The position numbers were made by a program, and so were the translations under genes. Below, one piece after another: positions 35,120-47,223 of a DNA stretch of 64,000 nt; position 1 is the first letter of the stretch, and each line of letters starts with the position of its first letter. Below the pieces are notes generated by a model that was given only the letters and a program-made list of their open reading frames with translations, searched no databases and had not been told where the DNA came from. The DNA comes from [Phialemoniopsis] sp. UDSM-2020. Taxonomy: Eukaryota; Ascomycota; Sordariomycetes; Thyridiales; Thyridiaceae. The stretch is from contig JAEILZ010000004.1 in assembly GCA_018873225.1 (NCBI GenBank), positions 248,001 through 312,000 of the forward strand, in the 5' to 3' direction.

Positions 35120-38100
35120 GGTGGACTGGTTGGGGAATTAAAGAGCGATGACCCGTTCCGGAAGAAAAGAGTGACTACCCGTTCCTGAGAGAACTTGGAT
35201 GAGGATGGCTTAAGACCGGTATGATCGTACAGCGGCTGGGAAGCGCGGTATTTTATGGCTGCGAGCCCATGCCGTCGGTTCCACGAACTGAACTGCCGCG
35301 GTACGATCATGCATGGTTGGCAGGCCTGGAATCCAGGGCAAGGGGATTCCTCATTTCTGGGTAAAGACCTCTAAACGATCATGGCTGTGTGCGAATCAAT
35401 AGCGCCCCGCTCCCAAAGATAGCCTCAGTGCCATCAGCATGGCAAGTAACGACAGTGTGGGCTCATCGCAGGGGACGGGACTGGCTTAGACGAGATTAGA
35501 TGAAGCCGCCAACTCGGGTTTCCTAAGCATTGAGTAAGAGGCTGGCCAGTGGATAAATAAATATGTCGACGGATATTACGGACAAGCTGCCTTCCCAATT
35601 GAGGCACGAAGGCCCGGCGGTCGGGGTAACGGAGAGAGCATGCTTCTCCCAGAGCCACCTTTGGGGGCAGAAACACCGAGCATCTGAGCATCTGTGCGAG
35701 TTCCCGGTGCATAACAACATCCCGTCTGCTAGTGCACAAGGAAGATAAAAATGTGGGATGAAATGTCAGGTAAGAAGAGTTGGGTTGTGCAAGATCGCTT
35801 GCACGGCTGGATGGCTGTTTTTGGCTGCTTGTCCCGATTACGTAGCAGTAAGCCAGGGGCAGAGCAACAAGAGGGGCTGGAGCAGCACCAGGATCAGAGC
35901 TGGCGTTCCCCGGAATCGACTGAGGGAAACCATGCCCTGATCCCCTAATCCCCAGGGTTGCATCGCGATGCGGAAGAAGCTAGCCCGAACAAGACTTGCG
36001 CCTCCTCGCCGTTCATCTGGGGTGAGATGAGCCGAAGAGGGGACGGTATTCCGAAAGATGCCGCGACACGCGCGACGGGTGTGGCGTATGCCTCTCAAAT
36101 TCAAGTTCAATCATCATTTTCCAAGGTCAGAGGAGGCGTTTATTTATGATTGCATGGTCATCGCGAGGAGCATTCTGCTAATCAGGGCACGGATGGTGCG
36201 CTCAGACGAGATCTCATCTTCAGCTGGCGGCCCGAGTCGACGATCTTTACCTATCACACCCTTCTTTAACGCGCTTCTCGAGTGAAGGCCGAGCCACCAC
36301 CATTCCTTTCTTAATTTTCATGATTTCTTTCAGGGGTCCTCACCCGGATTGGGGCCGCGGACCGCTTCCGGATCATAGCGCCTGCCAAGCCAATGCGCAT
36401 TGACACTCTGACACACCCTGCTGAAAATCTGTTCAAAAGCCGTAGTGGCCGTTAAGGTAGAGTTATGGAGCCAAGGATCATTGCTTACATGGACAGGGGC
36501 AGGAGAACTAGTCTCTTTGGAACCGCTTTATCCCCTCAACTGTTTCGTTCCGCCGACTCCGCTAACCTGAGTTAGTCAGACAAGGGCAAACCCGGGGGTC
36601 AAGCTAAATGTGTTCGTATTATCCTGAGACCAAGTTAGGAAGGAGGTGTGTCCCTGGCTGTTGAACGAATTATCCAGAGCGTTAAGGCCCTCGGAAGATA
36701 CGGATGTCGCTCGACTCTGTGTTTACATGATCTGGACTACAGAGGAGCACACCGAGATTAACTCAGGTCAGACTCGCAAACTTGCTAACTTGCAACAGAA
36801 TAATTGCACCACTCCCCGAGACGTGGCACCCATGTCGAAGCACATGCATATCTGCATCTTTGCTCAAGTAATCATCGAGGGCACCCGTGCTTTCAAGGCA
36901 CCTGCATGCCATGACCTGCAAAGTAGATAACTAATTTGCACCCTGCAGCAAAGCGGTAACCGACCACAACGTCGGCGTGGTCTTTTCTTCTCGACCGATT
37001 AGGCCATGCAAGAATTAACCCACGAGTCATCCCTGAGAGGGGTTCCAGGCCATCAAACTTGGACCTGCATCGTGGCCATTCCACGTGCCACCCCTACTGC
37101 AATGCTTGCAAACATCCTCGATGGGTTCTCATCTCCGGTTCTAGAGCTTCAATCATTCCCCTCCTTAATGATGACTTGATATAGACACTGTCTGCTAGCT
37201 CCCCTTATTGCTCTCTCGGTCACTGATGAAACGAACTCCCCTCTGATTGACTCTGGACCAGTGTTTCGTGGACAGGAAACAAATCCCCCTTTCAGACACA
37301 CAGCCACCAACTTGCCACTCTACTTGATTCAGACAGCAGGTCTGTCACCCCGAGCTCGGTAATTTCCGCGGCGCTCGTGCTCTGTTATGCGTACACCAAG
37401 TCTGCAGGCACAACCGGTGATACAGACAAGACGTAGCAAGACATTCTCTTGATTCCGGACTCGGTCCGGAATCCTCTACACGGCACTCGACAAGATACCC
37501 CAGACAATAAATGTGCGAGGCTTGTGTCTGGGATTGACCAGTCCATGTCACTGTCGCCATCTTAGCTGTACAATAAACAGGGAAGAGGCTCACTAAAACA
37601 GTGATGCTCTGCAGAGATGTAAGACGAGCTTCTGCAGGGGAGCCAGTGCGGTCCGAGCACCCCCCCCCCACCCCCCCCCCCCCCCCCCCCCCCCCCCCCA
37701 CGCGGGATAACACCTACCTACTTGGAAAGAGAACTTTTCCTGAAGGGCCTGTTACCCGGTTTCTCGCCCAGGTTGCGGCCATGGATGCGACTTTGCTGTT
37801 GCACCGTTAGGTACCTGCCGGCGGACTCGACCTGGGAAAAAGGGGAAGAAGGGTGGGAAGGGGTTCATGTCCGTTCGTGCAAGCGAAGTGTGCCGTGCGT
37901 GGTAGGGTATGCTGCACACCCCCAGCCCCAGCAACCTGGTCAAGCACGCACGCACACACACAGATGCGCACCCGAGGAATGAGACCCTGTCCTGCCATGT
38001 CTTGATTTTCACAACCCCGTTGCAAGATCGAAGTGATCAGAGGCATGGAAGCAGTGAGCAAGTGGTGATCCCTCCTTGATCAGGGCAAGATCATAAGATC

Positions 38101-38218
38101 AACAGATCTTCCCACCCCTCGACTCCCCTCACCCATCCCCGGACCCCAGCGAAGCTTACTTTGTGCCTCACCTCACCTCGTCTCGAGACGATAACACACG
38201 ACAAGACACCTTTTCACC
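35120..38218. other. Gene-free interval of about 3.1 kb
   Basis: No supported coding sequence on either strand; frames reach only about 120 codons and show no family features. It contains the poly-C tract at 37660-37699 and a short CA-rich stretch near 37946-37972. The last kilobase, pyrimidine-rich just before 38219, must include the PTH11-like gene promoter. No transposon signature recognised. Confidence 0.45.
37660..37699 (+). repeat. Poly-C homopolymer tract (about 40 nt)
   Basis: A run of C interrupted by a single A at 37670. It reads as proline or glycine codons in overlapping frames, which explains the odd peptides predicted there. The true length is likely to vary and is hard to sequence. 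Confidence 0.95.
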
Positions 38219-39540
38219 ATGGACGGCAACACAGTCATCCGCACCGAGACCCGGGGGCCCATGGTGAGCGGTCTCGCGATCGGGTTCACGGTGGCCGCAG
38301 TAGTGGTTTTGTTCTTTCGATTCTACACGAGGTTGGTGCTGTTGAAGAATGCGGGCAAGGACGACTGGACGATTCTCCTCGCGGCGGTATGTACAAAGAG
38401 CTGTGGTCTTGAACGTTACATCTGGCTAACGACAGAGATCAGGCTCTCTCGATTCTTGTCACTGTCTCGACTTGCTATGGTACGTAGTTCACGCTGGAAC
38501 TGTTTTGGAAACTTGATCACTGACAACGCTCCTCGAATCCAGAGGTCAAGAATGGCATGGGCAGACATCAGGAGAACGTCTCCGCAACGGAGGGAATTGA
38601 GCAACTCAAGGTTTGTCATTCTGCCACAATTGACGCTTACCGACATCATGATTCTGATTGTTCCCACCAGTTCCTCCTGACCAGCGTCATCTCCTACAAC
38701 GTGGGCATGAACGTGATCAAAATCTCGTTCCTCTTCCAGTACCGCCGTATCTTCAGTATCAAATGGGTGCAGCGGATCTGCTTCTGGACGATGCTTTATG
38801 TGGGAGCCTGGTGCATCGTGCAAGCCATCCTGCTCGGCCTGTCCTGCCTGCCCATTTCCTTCATCCAGCCCAGCACGGCCGAGATCTGCCTCGACACGCT
38901 CCCGATCTGGTACTTCTCATCGGCCATGAGCATGTTGTTGGACATTGTGATCTTCTGCATCCCGTTGCCCGCAGTATTTAAGTTGCAGCTGCCGCTGAAG
39001 CAAAAGATCATGGTCACTGGTATCTTCAGTCTCGGTTTCTTGTAAGTTTGCAGTCACAACTTCGGCTCGATTTCATTGAGGCAAAGCTAACATAATGTCG
39101 ACAGCGTCTGCGTCATCTCCATCTACCGCATGTTCACGCTCAAGTCCGCCGTGGACAGCCAGGACCCGTCCTGGGAGAACATCGGCGCCGCCATCTGGTC
39201 CTCCATCGAGCTCAACGTCTCCATCATTGCCTCGTGTCTCCCGACTCTCCGACCTCTACTCGCCAGGATGCTACCTGGCGCCGGCCTTTCCTCGGCCAGG
39301 AACGACCGCAGCACATATATGCGCTACGGCTCTGCCTCGGCAGCAATCCGCACCAAGGACAAGAAGCGACAGACAAGAAGCATCAGCACCGAGGAGCTTG
39401 CTCTCAAGGAGATGGTTCCCAGCCCTGGTGAGAGCATCCCCGCCGCATACACGCAAATTTCAGCAGATGGTCAGCACCAAGTGTGGAGCGACAAGACGCG
39501 GATCATGGTCACTACGGAGACGTCTATCGAGAAGAGGTGA
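38219..39540 (+). CDS. PTH11-like integral membrane protein (fungal rhodopsin-like fold)
   Basis: Seven-span membrane protein of the class that includes PTH11-type putative receptors, 359 residues. Exons: 38219-38386, 38443-38479 (37 nt), 38543-38610 (68 nt), 38671-39041 and 39105-39540. Seen: FFRFYTRLVLLKNAGKDDW after the first span, then ISYNVGMNVIKISFLFQYRRIF, and IWYFSSAMSMLLDIVIFCIPLPAVFKLQLPLKQK, all hallmarks of this fungal family. The last span VCVISIYRMF is followed by WENIGAAIWSSIELNVSIIASCLPTLRPLL and a cytosolic Ser/Lys-rich tail. No N-terminal CFEM domain. By family it may sense surface or host cues; ligand unknown. Two small exons are needed to bridge spans 1-3. Confidence 0.88.
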
Positions 39541-40539
39541 GGGGAATCCGAGAGGGAAAGGCTGTTTGGTGAGGTTCGGATGGAGTACTCTGGAACGGGA
39601 ACGACGATACGGCAAAGTCACGGATTACAAGTATGGACATTGTCCTCGGCCCTGAATGTTCAACACACTATTCTTTCATAGCGTCAACTCAAAAATGTTG
39701 ACAATGTATTCTAACAGTATGGAGTCACATCAATCCAATACATCAACACAGTCAATTCCCTAGTGCCTGTTTCGATTGCAGTACCAGGAACACCCCTGAA
39801 ACGTGGTGATCTAGACCTTTCAATTACGAGGTTCAGTGTTATTTCGGGGTCTGAGTTGATCTCCGCACCACTTTGGCGGCGGGCGGCTTAGTGCGACGGC
39901 ACTGGGAATAACATGATGAGTTTCACACCGAGCGGTCAGTAATCACGACACCCTCTGCCTCACCTTGCTACAGACCGAGGCACAGTTCCAGGAACAGAGC
40001 AAGATCATGACACACCTATGATGCCCAGAGTTAGCCACAAATTTGCACATCTCCGCGCGCCAAGGCACCTGTATATGAGGTTTTACATGGCAGCCCTGGT
40101 CGCAGACGTGCTCTAGCTCCAGACATAGTGCCGTACAGGCCATCCCAGTCAGGCCCCCAATGGGAGGATGTCCCGTGCGCTCAGACATGACATGGATGTA
40201 GCTCCAACGGGAAACACGCCGTAAGCCGCGATGGATTCCGCGGCATGGGAAGGGGAAAACGTCTTTTGCGCACATCCCGATCATTATGCCATGGCACATA
40301 TAGGCGCTAGTGTGACCCTTTCCTTTCTCGTAATGAGCTGCGCGACTTTCTTGGTGGCTTGTTCATGACTTTTCTCGACAGGCGTTTTTGTCCTTATTAA
40401 TTACTACTGTTACAGACCCCTGACGTGGGCAATTATATGATGGGGTCCAGCCAGGTCCGGGCGTGCGGAGGTGTGGACAGGCCTCAGACAGGAGACTATT
40501 GAGACTCGGTCAGGCTGCGCCTCTTACCTGCATCCCCGC
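39541..40539. other. Convergent intergenic region, nothing recognised
   Basis: About 1 kb between the 3' ends of two convergent genes. The longest frame (39943-40299, minus strand, 118 codons) is Cys/His-rich by chance and shows no domain. No RNA gene or repeat seen. Confidence 0.4.
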
Positions 40540-41769
40540 CTAAATCTCGAGCATCTCATACACGGCCTTGATCTCGGGGACCTTGGCCTCGAACTCGGCC
40601 TTGGTCTCCGCCCAGACCTGCTGCTGCGCCGCGCGGCCGCTCTTCCTGTTCATGAACGGTGGGTATCTGCCACGCGCTTGTTAGTCATCTCGCATTCTTA
40701 CTATTATTCCCACTCTCCCGTGGGTGCTGTTTTGTACTTACGAAGCAGTATCAAAGTCCTGCATGATCTTGCCGTGCGCATCCTCCGCCACCGAAGCACC
40801 GTTGACGAGCGCAGTAGCACCGATCTGCGCGTCTCTGGCTCCCAGGTTCATGATCAGGCGTGGGATCAGCTTGGCCTGGTTTGGGTTGGTGAGCGGCGTC
40901 CACGCCGAGCCGGGGTCGGCGCTGTTGACGGTCACCTTGCGGCCCTTGGCGGTGAGGTTGGTGGCCACACGTGCAGCGAGCTCGCGGGTGAAGTAGAGCA
41001 GGAGGCCCTTGGAGCGGCCGTACTGGTGGGCCTGCATCATGTCGCTGTTGTTGCTGAGCTTCTTGAGGTAAGAGCCACGGCTCGGCACGCCCATGGTGAA
41101 GGACGACGGGTAGATGCCAAAGGTGGTGACAAAGGTCAGAACAGGAGGGTTAGGGTTTCCTGGTGACGACTTGAGCACGGGAAGCAAGAAGAGTCCAATG
41201 AGCGCGCTTGAGAGGTAGTTGACTTGGACGGCTATAGTCATGTGAGTTAGGGTCACTGTCACTTATGGAATTACAGTGGAATGTGTCCACGTACAGGTTT
41301 CCCAGCCCTCGGGAGACTCGCGGCGGTTGAAGGACAGAATACCAGCAGTCAGCAGGGCATGGTCGAGGCTCTTGAGCTCGCGGGCCTTGCGGCCCAGCTC
41401 CTGGCAGCCCTTGAAGGTCATCATGTCGATCTGCCACATGAGGATCTTGGGCGCGGGCTTGCCCTTGTCGGCGAGCTCGGCCTCGATCTGCTCCTTGACG
41501 GCGGCGAGGTTCATGACGTCGACGAGGATGAGCGTGTCGACGCCGTGGTGGGCAAAGATCTTGGCGGCGCGGGAGCCGTAGGCGCCGCTCGCGCCGGTGA
41601 CGAGGGCGGTCCTGCCCTTGTACGACTTGGTGCGGACCTCGGGCCTGCCGGTGCGCTGGGCCACGAGACTCTTGTAGGGGAAGTACTCTGCGATGACCCA
41701 GGGGAGGCCAAAGGTGAGGAGGGCGATGACGACGACAGCGACGCCGCCGAGGACACCGTAGCTGACCAT
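40540..41769 (-). CDS. Membrane-anchored short-chain dehydrogenase/reductase
   Basis: NAD(P)H-dependent oxidoreductase, 363 residues. Exons: 41769-41295, 41231-40742 and 40666-40540. An N-terminal membrane anchor is seen (VLGGVAVVVIALLTFGLPWVI), then the cofactor motif ALVTGASGAYGS at about residues 55-66. LTAGILSF stands in the NAG-motif position. YGRSKGLLLYF holds the catalytic Y-x3-K at about 240. VTVNSADPGSAWTPL follows, as in retinol- or steroid-dehydrogenase-like SDRs. The glycine motif is S-G-A-Y-G rather than the usual x-G-I-G. Likely ER-bound with a lipid-type substrate; identity unknown. Confidence 0.85.
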
Positions 41770-42319
41770 CTTGTCCGTGTGGTCGGATCTGGCGATATAT
41801 GGGAATTTGTCGGTGAGAAAAAGTTCCAATCGGCCCACGCACGATAAGGAGACGCGATGCTCGCTCGTGCGTTTCGTGTCTAATTTCGTTTCACTAATTT
41901 CGTTGAGTGGCCGGTTTCGGAACGGAGAAACGATTGAGAACTCAGAAAACCCCACTTCATGTTGGCGCTTTCACGTCATTTGTTACGCATGGTATGTGTT
42001 TGTCCTGCTTGTAACAATCACAGACGCGTCCTCACGACGCCCATAGTCGTGCCGATATTGTGATGAGGCAGTTTTCATAGTATTCTTTCAAGAAGCATCG
42101 AGACCATTCATGCTGCTTGCAGTGAGATGCTGTTGGTGGGTGTGGTGGGGGCCATGGTGGGCGTGATCCTTCTCCAATCTGACATCTCTTTACGGATTTA
42201 TGGCTAATAAATCCCAGCCAGCCTTTGCAGATGCTGTCTCAACTCCAGCTGCAGCCCATACAATTTCTCCTTCTTCCTTTCCTAGCCATACACTACAACA
42301 TCCAAGTCATACGGGATTT
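41770..42319. other. Intergenic, nothing recognised
   Basis: 550 bp upstream of the SDR gene and downstream of the membrane-protein gene. No supported coding sequence or repeat. Confidence 0.4.
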
Positions 42320-43927
42320 TCAAGCCGGCGATCCGTTCGCCTCGGTCACTGGCGTCTCCTCCCTCGTCAACGACTCCGGTAGCAACGCGACCCATGGTTT
42401 GGGTAACCGCTTCGTCAATGTACTCGTCATTCCAGCTATCATCCGTCATTAGTGTTGTTCGAAGCAAAACGCGAGAAAAGGATGTACTCACTCAAATACA
42501 AATCGGCACACTGCAGAATGGGCGGGAACCACGTCGCCAAGGCCAGGAACTGCCCGAACCCCCAATCATTCGCCGTGCTGACAAACACGTCGCCAAAGGC
42601 CATCCTCATGTCCATCCACGTCCTGTAAAACAGGACACAAAGCCACGCCAAGGTGGCCGTACCAAACAAGAGCGGGCTCGCCGCCGCCAGCCGCGACGCA
42701 AAGTAGATCACTCCGCTGCGTGCCTCGTTGCGCTTGACGGGCAGACGATCGCGCGCCCAGCGCAGGTGGAACAAGCTACTCAGCAAGGTGAGGCACCAGA
42801 GCGCGAAGCAGATGGGTAGGTGTACACGCTTGCCGCCCAGGTTGTTCAGGTCCGTTCCGCCGAGCGTGTGTGCCAGGCACTGCCGCTCCATCGGTAGGCC
42901 AAGGACCTCCGAGTCGTCGTGCTGGTAGTAAAATTCGGCCGAGAACAAGACCACGGTAAGCACCGCGCAGACGGCGCTGCCGAGGAGGAGCGGCAGGCGA
43001 ACCCGATTGTGGCGCCAGTAGGCGGCCGAGATCATGACCCCGGCCGTCGCGGAGATCAGACTGAGGACCTCGGCCATGTAGATGTCGTAGATGGAGTCGT
43101 TCCAGAAGCGGTAGACGAGCGACGATACCTGGACCGATAGTGTGAAGAGGATGATGGCCGAGAAGAGGTCGTCGAGCGTCCCAGTCAAGGCGTCGCGTAC
43201 GACGAGACGCTTGTGCCGATTTCGGGTCGGTGTATGAGAGCGAGCAGACGTCGACGCTGCTGCTGCCTCCTTTTCAGTGACCCGTGGCGGGGTGTCGGCT
43301 GTCTGACGAAAGAGGACGGGGATGGCGAACACGACAGCCAGAATGATGAGCATTCCGGTCGAGATCAGCATCTGTGTATCGGACACCATTAGCAATGACT
43401 CCTGATTCACGACACATCAAGCAACCTACGCCAACGCCGGTGATGTCGGCATCCCCGATCCCAGCCCTACTGTGGCAGATAGCATAGGTGCAGTTGTCTC
43501 TGATCGCTCCGAGAAAGTTCTGTGTGGCATTTCTGTCGTTCACGACGCTGTTCCACCACCAAGTAACAATCTGGCCTGGGTTGGACTCGTTCACAGGTGC
43601 TGGAAATGCCATCCGAGTCAAATCGTACAGTCGTAAAGTCGGCATATCAAGCTTCTGCGGCTGAGTCGTGACAGTGTCGATGGCAATAAAGGTCGAGGGC
43701 ATCAACATGGCCGCGTAGTAGCAGGCCCCGATATTTCTGCCAAAGGAGGGATTCATGATGATCTCGCGCAGCATGTCGATCTTGAAGTCGGCCAGCTCCG
43801 TCACATTGTAGGGGTTTAGAGCCGACGGGTTTGGCACGCACGGGTTTGGCGCGCCTGGCGGTGTCACTTTATTTGGTACACCGGCGAGGCACGTATAATA
43901 ATCGTAGCTTGAGTAGCTCTTCTCCAT
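42320..43927 (-). CDS. Polytopic membrane protein of unknown family
   Basis: 497 residues. Exons: 43927-43430, 43371-42492 and 42435-42320, all in phase. The N-terminal 165 residues are polar with Cys and N-glycosylation sites (NVT, NAT, NCT) and YAICHSRAGIGDADITGVG. At least six hydrophobic spans follow (MLIILAVVFAIPVLF, FSAIILFTLSVQVSSLVY, LLLGSAVCAVLTVVLFSAEFYY, ICFALWCLTLLSSLF, LLFGTATLAWLCVLFY and FLALATWFPPILQ). This suggests an extracellular or lumenal head with a membrane bundle. I do not recognise the family, although similar architectures are frequent among fungal hypothetical proteins. The last exon reads MTSTLTKRLPKPW to NGSPA. A different frame there is open too but does not fit the splice phase. 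Confidence 0.75.
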
Positions 43928-44733
43928 TTTGGCGACAGAAGAAGCTGTTGAGCAGCCCAGAGCAATGTGAAGGCACTATTTTGGCAGGCATCGACGCAAA
44001 AAGATAAGAGTCGTCCGGAACGATGAAGGATTTGTGAACATTTATCAACGTTGGCTTCTACGACCGATGTCATCGGATCGGCTGTGATACATACATGGCG
44101 GTGCACTAGGGATGGTCCGCGCCGCCACCATTGGGGGCTGGGAGCTCGAATCGATGTCCCGAGCTGACATCCGTAAGCCTGTGTGATGCGGTGCTGCAGG
44201 TAGACAAGGTAGATCATCCGCTGTTGAGCATCAGCCCTGTTACACATCACGTCAATGTCGATCCCCCATCAAAACCGCCAACCACTAAGAAGCTTAATAC
44301 TTTAAGTCTTGAGGTAAGACTAAAATTCAACAAACACCAAGATGCGATTAATGGGTCGTCTTCATTTACTGGAACCGGCGAATTCTGCGCCGGGTCACGC
44401 CGCACCTGAAAAACGCATAGCATGGCCTACTAGGTATCGAAGTCTCGAGCTCTCAGAATGGGAGAGTGTCCACTTCGCGGTCGGTAGTTAACCAGTTTCC
44501 TTGGCAGGTCTCTAAATTTACATGCTATCCCTAAAGGGTTTAGGGCATCAGCAGCCAAGTCCGCATTACCAGATTCGTCAGCCCCCGGAACTACTCCGGT
44601 CCACCCGGCATCCTCAAAGACAACAACCCATCATGAAGCAGACTGCATCCCTTCCTATCCCAAGAACCAACATCCGCTTAATGCTAATGCAATTCATTGA
44701 TTCGAGTTTGCTCTACTCGGGATGCATTCTAAC
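43928..44733. promoter_or_regulatory. Divergent promoter region, membrane protein / bZIP factor
   Basis: About 800 bp between opposite starts. No supported gene or repeat is seen. It should hold both promoters. Confidence 0.4.
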
Positions 44734-45712
44734 ATGGTTGTGGCATCTTCGCGTGCTGGAGCATCTCTGTCTGAGGTTAGTGGCCTTCCAATCGACCTTA
44801 CCCTAGCACAGATAGTTGAGAAAGTGTAGGCTGTCGACCAGCATGACCGTTGGCTCGAACTGTCGGATCCTCTAGCGAGAAGAAGAGCACAGAATAGACT
44901 GAGCCAAAGAACAAGGAGTACGCCAGCCATCTACCAACGGTATATCGCGTACAGAGCTAATTCCGCTGGACACAGGACGCAAGAAGGACCCGAAGAAATG
45001 GACTCCGATTCGGTCCAAGATACAGGACATTTCTCAAGGCCACCAAACTGGGCCGTTCCATACCATTCCACTTCAACAACTCGAAGTCGAGAGCCGAGGC
45101 GCCGAGATTGTCCACCCGCGTATAAGATACGAAATAGTCCGAATGTTTACGACCTATTTCCCCTTGACGCCGGACTACCTAATCCCATTGATACAGTTTA
45201 ACGTCTTTCGGGCGATTCTCACCAACATGGCCACCCTTTCCATCACGGATGCCCTCTCAAGTAACCAGGACATGGACGCTTGGTTCTCGATCTCAGCAAC
45301 ACCTCTGCCCAATGCCGTCCCACTTTCTCTCGAGCCGACGGAACTGCAACGGAGGAAACCCCATTCGCCATACCTCGATGGCTTGCCCCTAGCGAGCTTA
45401 CGAGATGCCCTTATCTTGGCAGATGGCAAGTACGATGACTGCGAGCTCTGCATCGATGTGCTCGGATCAATCTGCCAACCTCTACACGAGCCCCCCGCAT
45501 CTGCGGAAGATGCAAAGCAATCTCGAAGAGGGCTTGTTGTCTGGGGAGAACCTTGGCACGTTGAGTCCTGGGAAGTTGAGGAAGGGTTTGTGGAGAAATG
45601 GGGATGGACGCTCAAGGACGCCAAAGATTTGCTACAGTCCACAAACAGGTGGAGGCGGATGAGGGACGATGAGCCGCTCGACTGGGCCAAGTGGGGATTA
45701 AGCGCGTCTTGA
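44734..45712 (+). CDS. Short bZIP transcription factor with DUF3425-type domain
   Basis: 288 residues. Exons: 44734-44775, 44830-44917 and 44976-45712. The first two exons are short. Exon 1 gives MVVASSRAGASLSE. Exon 2 gives RWLELSDPLARRRAQNRLSQRTR, continuing as RRKKDPKKW in exon 3, which is the fungal bZIP basic region and confirms the junction. A full leucine zipper is not evident. The C-terminal part matches the DUF3425-type domain: YFPLTPDYLIPLIQFNVFRA, ILTNMATLSI and WVVWGEPWH-like VVWGEPWHVESWEV. The stop is at 45712. This is a paralogue by family of the factor at 5078-6703, though much shorter. An ATG at 45143 would miss the DNA-binding part. Targets unknown. Confidence 0.8.
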
Positions 45713-45812
45713 TTAAATGTTCTGGTCCAGAGCATCCATTCGATAGAAACTATGTCCGTGTAACAGGGATCTCTTACTTTATTCTAAGTATTGAACGAAC
45801 AAAGTTTGCTGG

Positions 45813-46775
45813 CTAACCCATCTTCTCAGAGACTTTGTCCAGACCGGTCCCCTTGGTTAGAATGTTGTCCTGCGCCTGATGTCAGTGCTTGTATGAGTGA
45901 ACTAACCATTGTGATGCTTACCATCATCGACATGGGCATAAAATGCGAAGCCCAGCGTGTCGTCGACGCGTTAGCGCCGTGCCAGATCTTGCCAGTCGCA
46001 CCGCCCAGCACATCCGCCACGACCTGTGGAGCAAAGGCCTCAGGCTTGGTCATCTTGTAGTTTCTCGTTCCGGTGCGGAAGTCCTCGAGAGCCTTATCAA
46101 CGGACTGGTATCTCGAAGTCGGCGGTAGGGGCGGGGTGTTGGAATTCGTCGAGATGTGCGTGTCGATGGAGCCGGTGACCACTATCACCACCTTGACTCC
46201 AAAAGGGGCCATCTCCACTCGCAGAGTCTCGCTGAACTGATGGATAGCAGCCTTGGATGCGTTGTAAATACCTATGTTCAGACAGTTAGTGGCCACATTC
46301 ATCCGAAACCTTTCGCTTGGTCAGAGGATCCGCACTTACTACCAAAAGGGGCGTGCACGTACGCCGTGATGGAGCCGACGTTGACAATGGTTCCTTTGGC
46401 CTCAATCAACATCGGTGCAAAAGCCTGGATCATATTGAAAACGCCCCAAAAGTTGACATTAAAAACGGCCATGGCGTCTTTGACATCGACATCGAGTGTC
46501 GGCGCATGAAGCGATTGTCCCGAGTTGTTGACGAGGTAGCCAAGTTTGCCTCCGGTAAGAGACCTGACCTCTTCAACAGCCGCGCACACCGACTCCTGGG
46601 ACGTGACATCTAGGGCAAGTAGAGTAACGTTTGGTAGCTTGGCCAAGTCCGCCATCTTGGAGACATTTCGGGCAGTGGCGATGACTTTGAGTCCGCGCTT
46701 CTGAAACTCCTCAGCAAGGGCAAAGCCAATACCTCCGGCACTGCAGCCCGTTATGAGCACAGTTTTGGAAGCCAT
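45813..46775 (-). CDS. AYR1-like short-chain dehydrogenase/reductase
   Basis: NADPH-dependent reductase, 280 residues, resembling 1-acyldihydroxyacetone-phosphate reductase (AYR1). Exons: 46775-46340, 46271-45922 and 45869-45813 (19 codons). Seen: VLITGCSAGGIGFALAEEF (cofactor loop), LGYLVNNSGQS (NNAG-type motif), IVNVGSITAYVHAPFG, then YNASKAAIHQFSETLRVEM with the catalytic Y-x3-K. The first donor could also be 4 nt earlier; both keep the frame and differ by one residue. Classic enzymes of this type work in ether-lipid or triglyceride synthesis, but fungal clusters also use them for other carbonyls. It lies next to the fumarylacetoacetase gene on the same strand. Confidence 0.9.
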
Positions 46776-47223
46776 GATTGTTTAGCATGCATGAGAAATG
46801 AGAAGAAAAAAAGATCATCGCCCTGAATTAACCAGTCCTTTTATACTTCTCGCGTTGCGTGTCGTGGATGATTCGGAAGTTCAAGCTTGACTGTCTCCGT
46901 CCCAAACGAGTTTGGCGCGTCAGCATCCAGACGAACGTCAGGGGGCCACCTGGTGCGACCCCGAAACTCGGACAAACTCCTGACGTGACTGACTAGCGTA
47001 ACTTTGAGAATAGACACTCGATAAGTCTGTAAAGCTCGTTGAAAGGTTTCCAGGTCTTACTTACATATCATGCTGATCTTTGGGTTGGGCAACCTTGAAT
47101 GCATCTACTCCTCTTCAACCATTCGACCATTGTTCCATAACTCAAGCAGGAAAGGGCATGTACTGGTAGTGTTTCATCTCGCAATCTCTTTGATAAGATG
47201 ACCATGACTCTCTCTGGCTTGCT
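46776..47223. other. Intergenic, nothing recognised
   Basis: About 450 bp between two minus-strand genes; it should hold the AYR1-like gene promoter. No coding sequence or repeat supported. Confidence 0.4.

Noticed and set aside
39943..40299. 118-codon Cys/His-rich minus-strand frame
   Set aside because: No repeating Cys spacing, no signal peptide, no splice partners; likely chance.
41281..41847. 188-codon plus-strand frame opposite the SDR gene
   Set aside because: Antisense shadow; no domain and a competing SDR with full motifs on the other strand.
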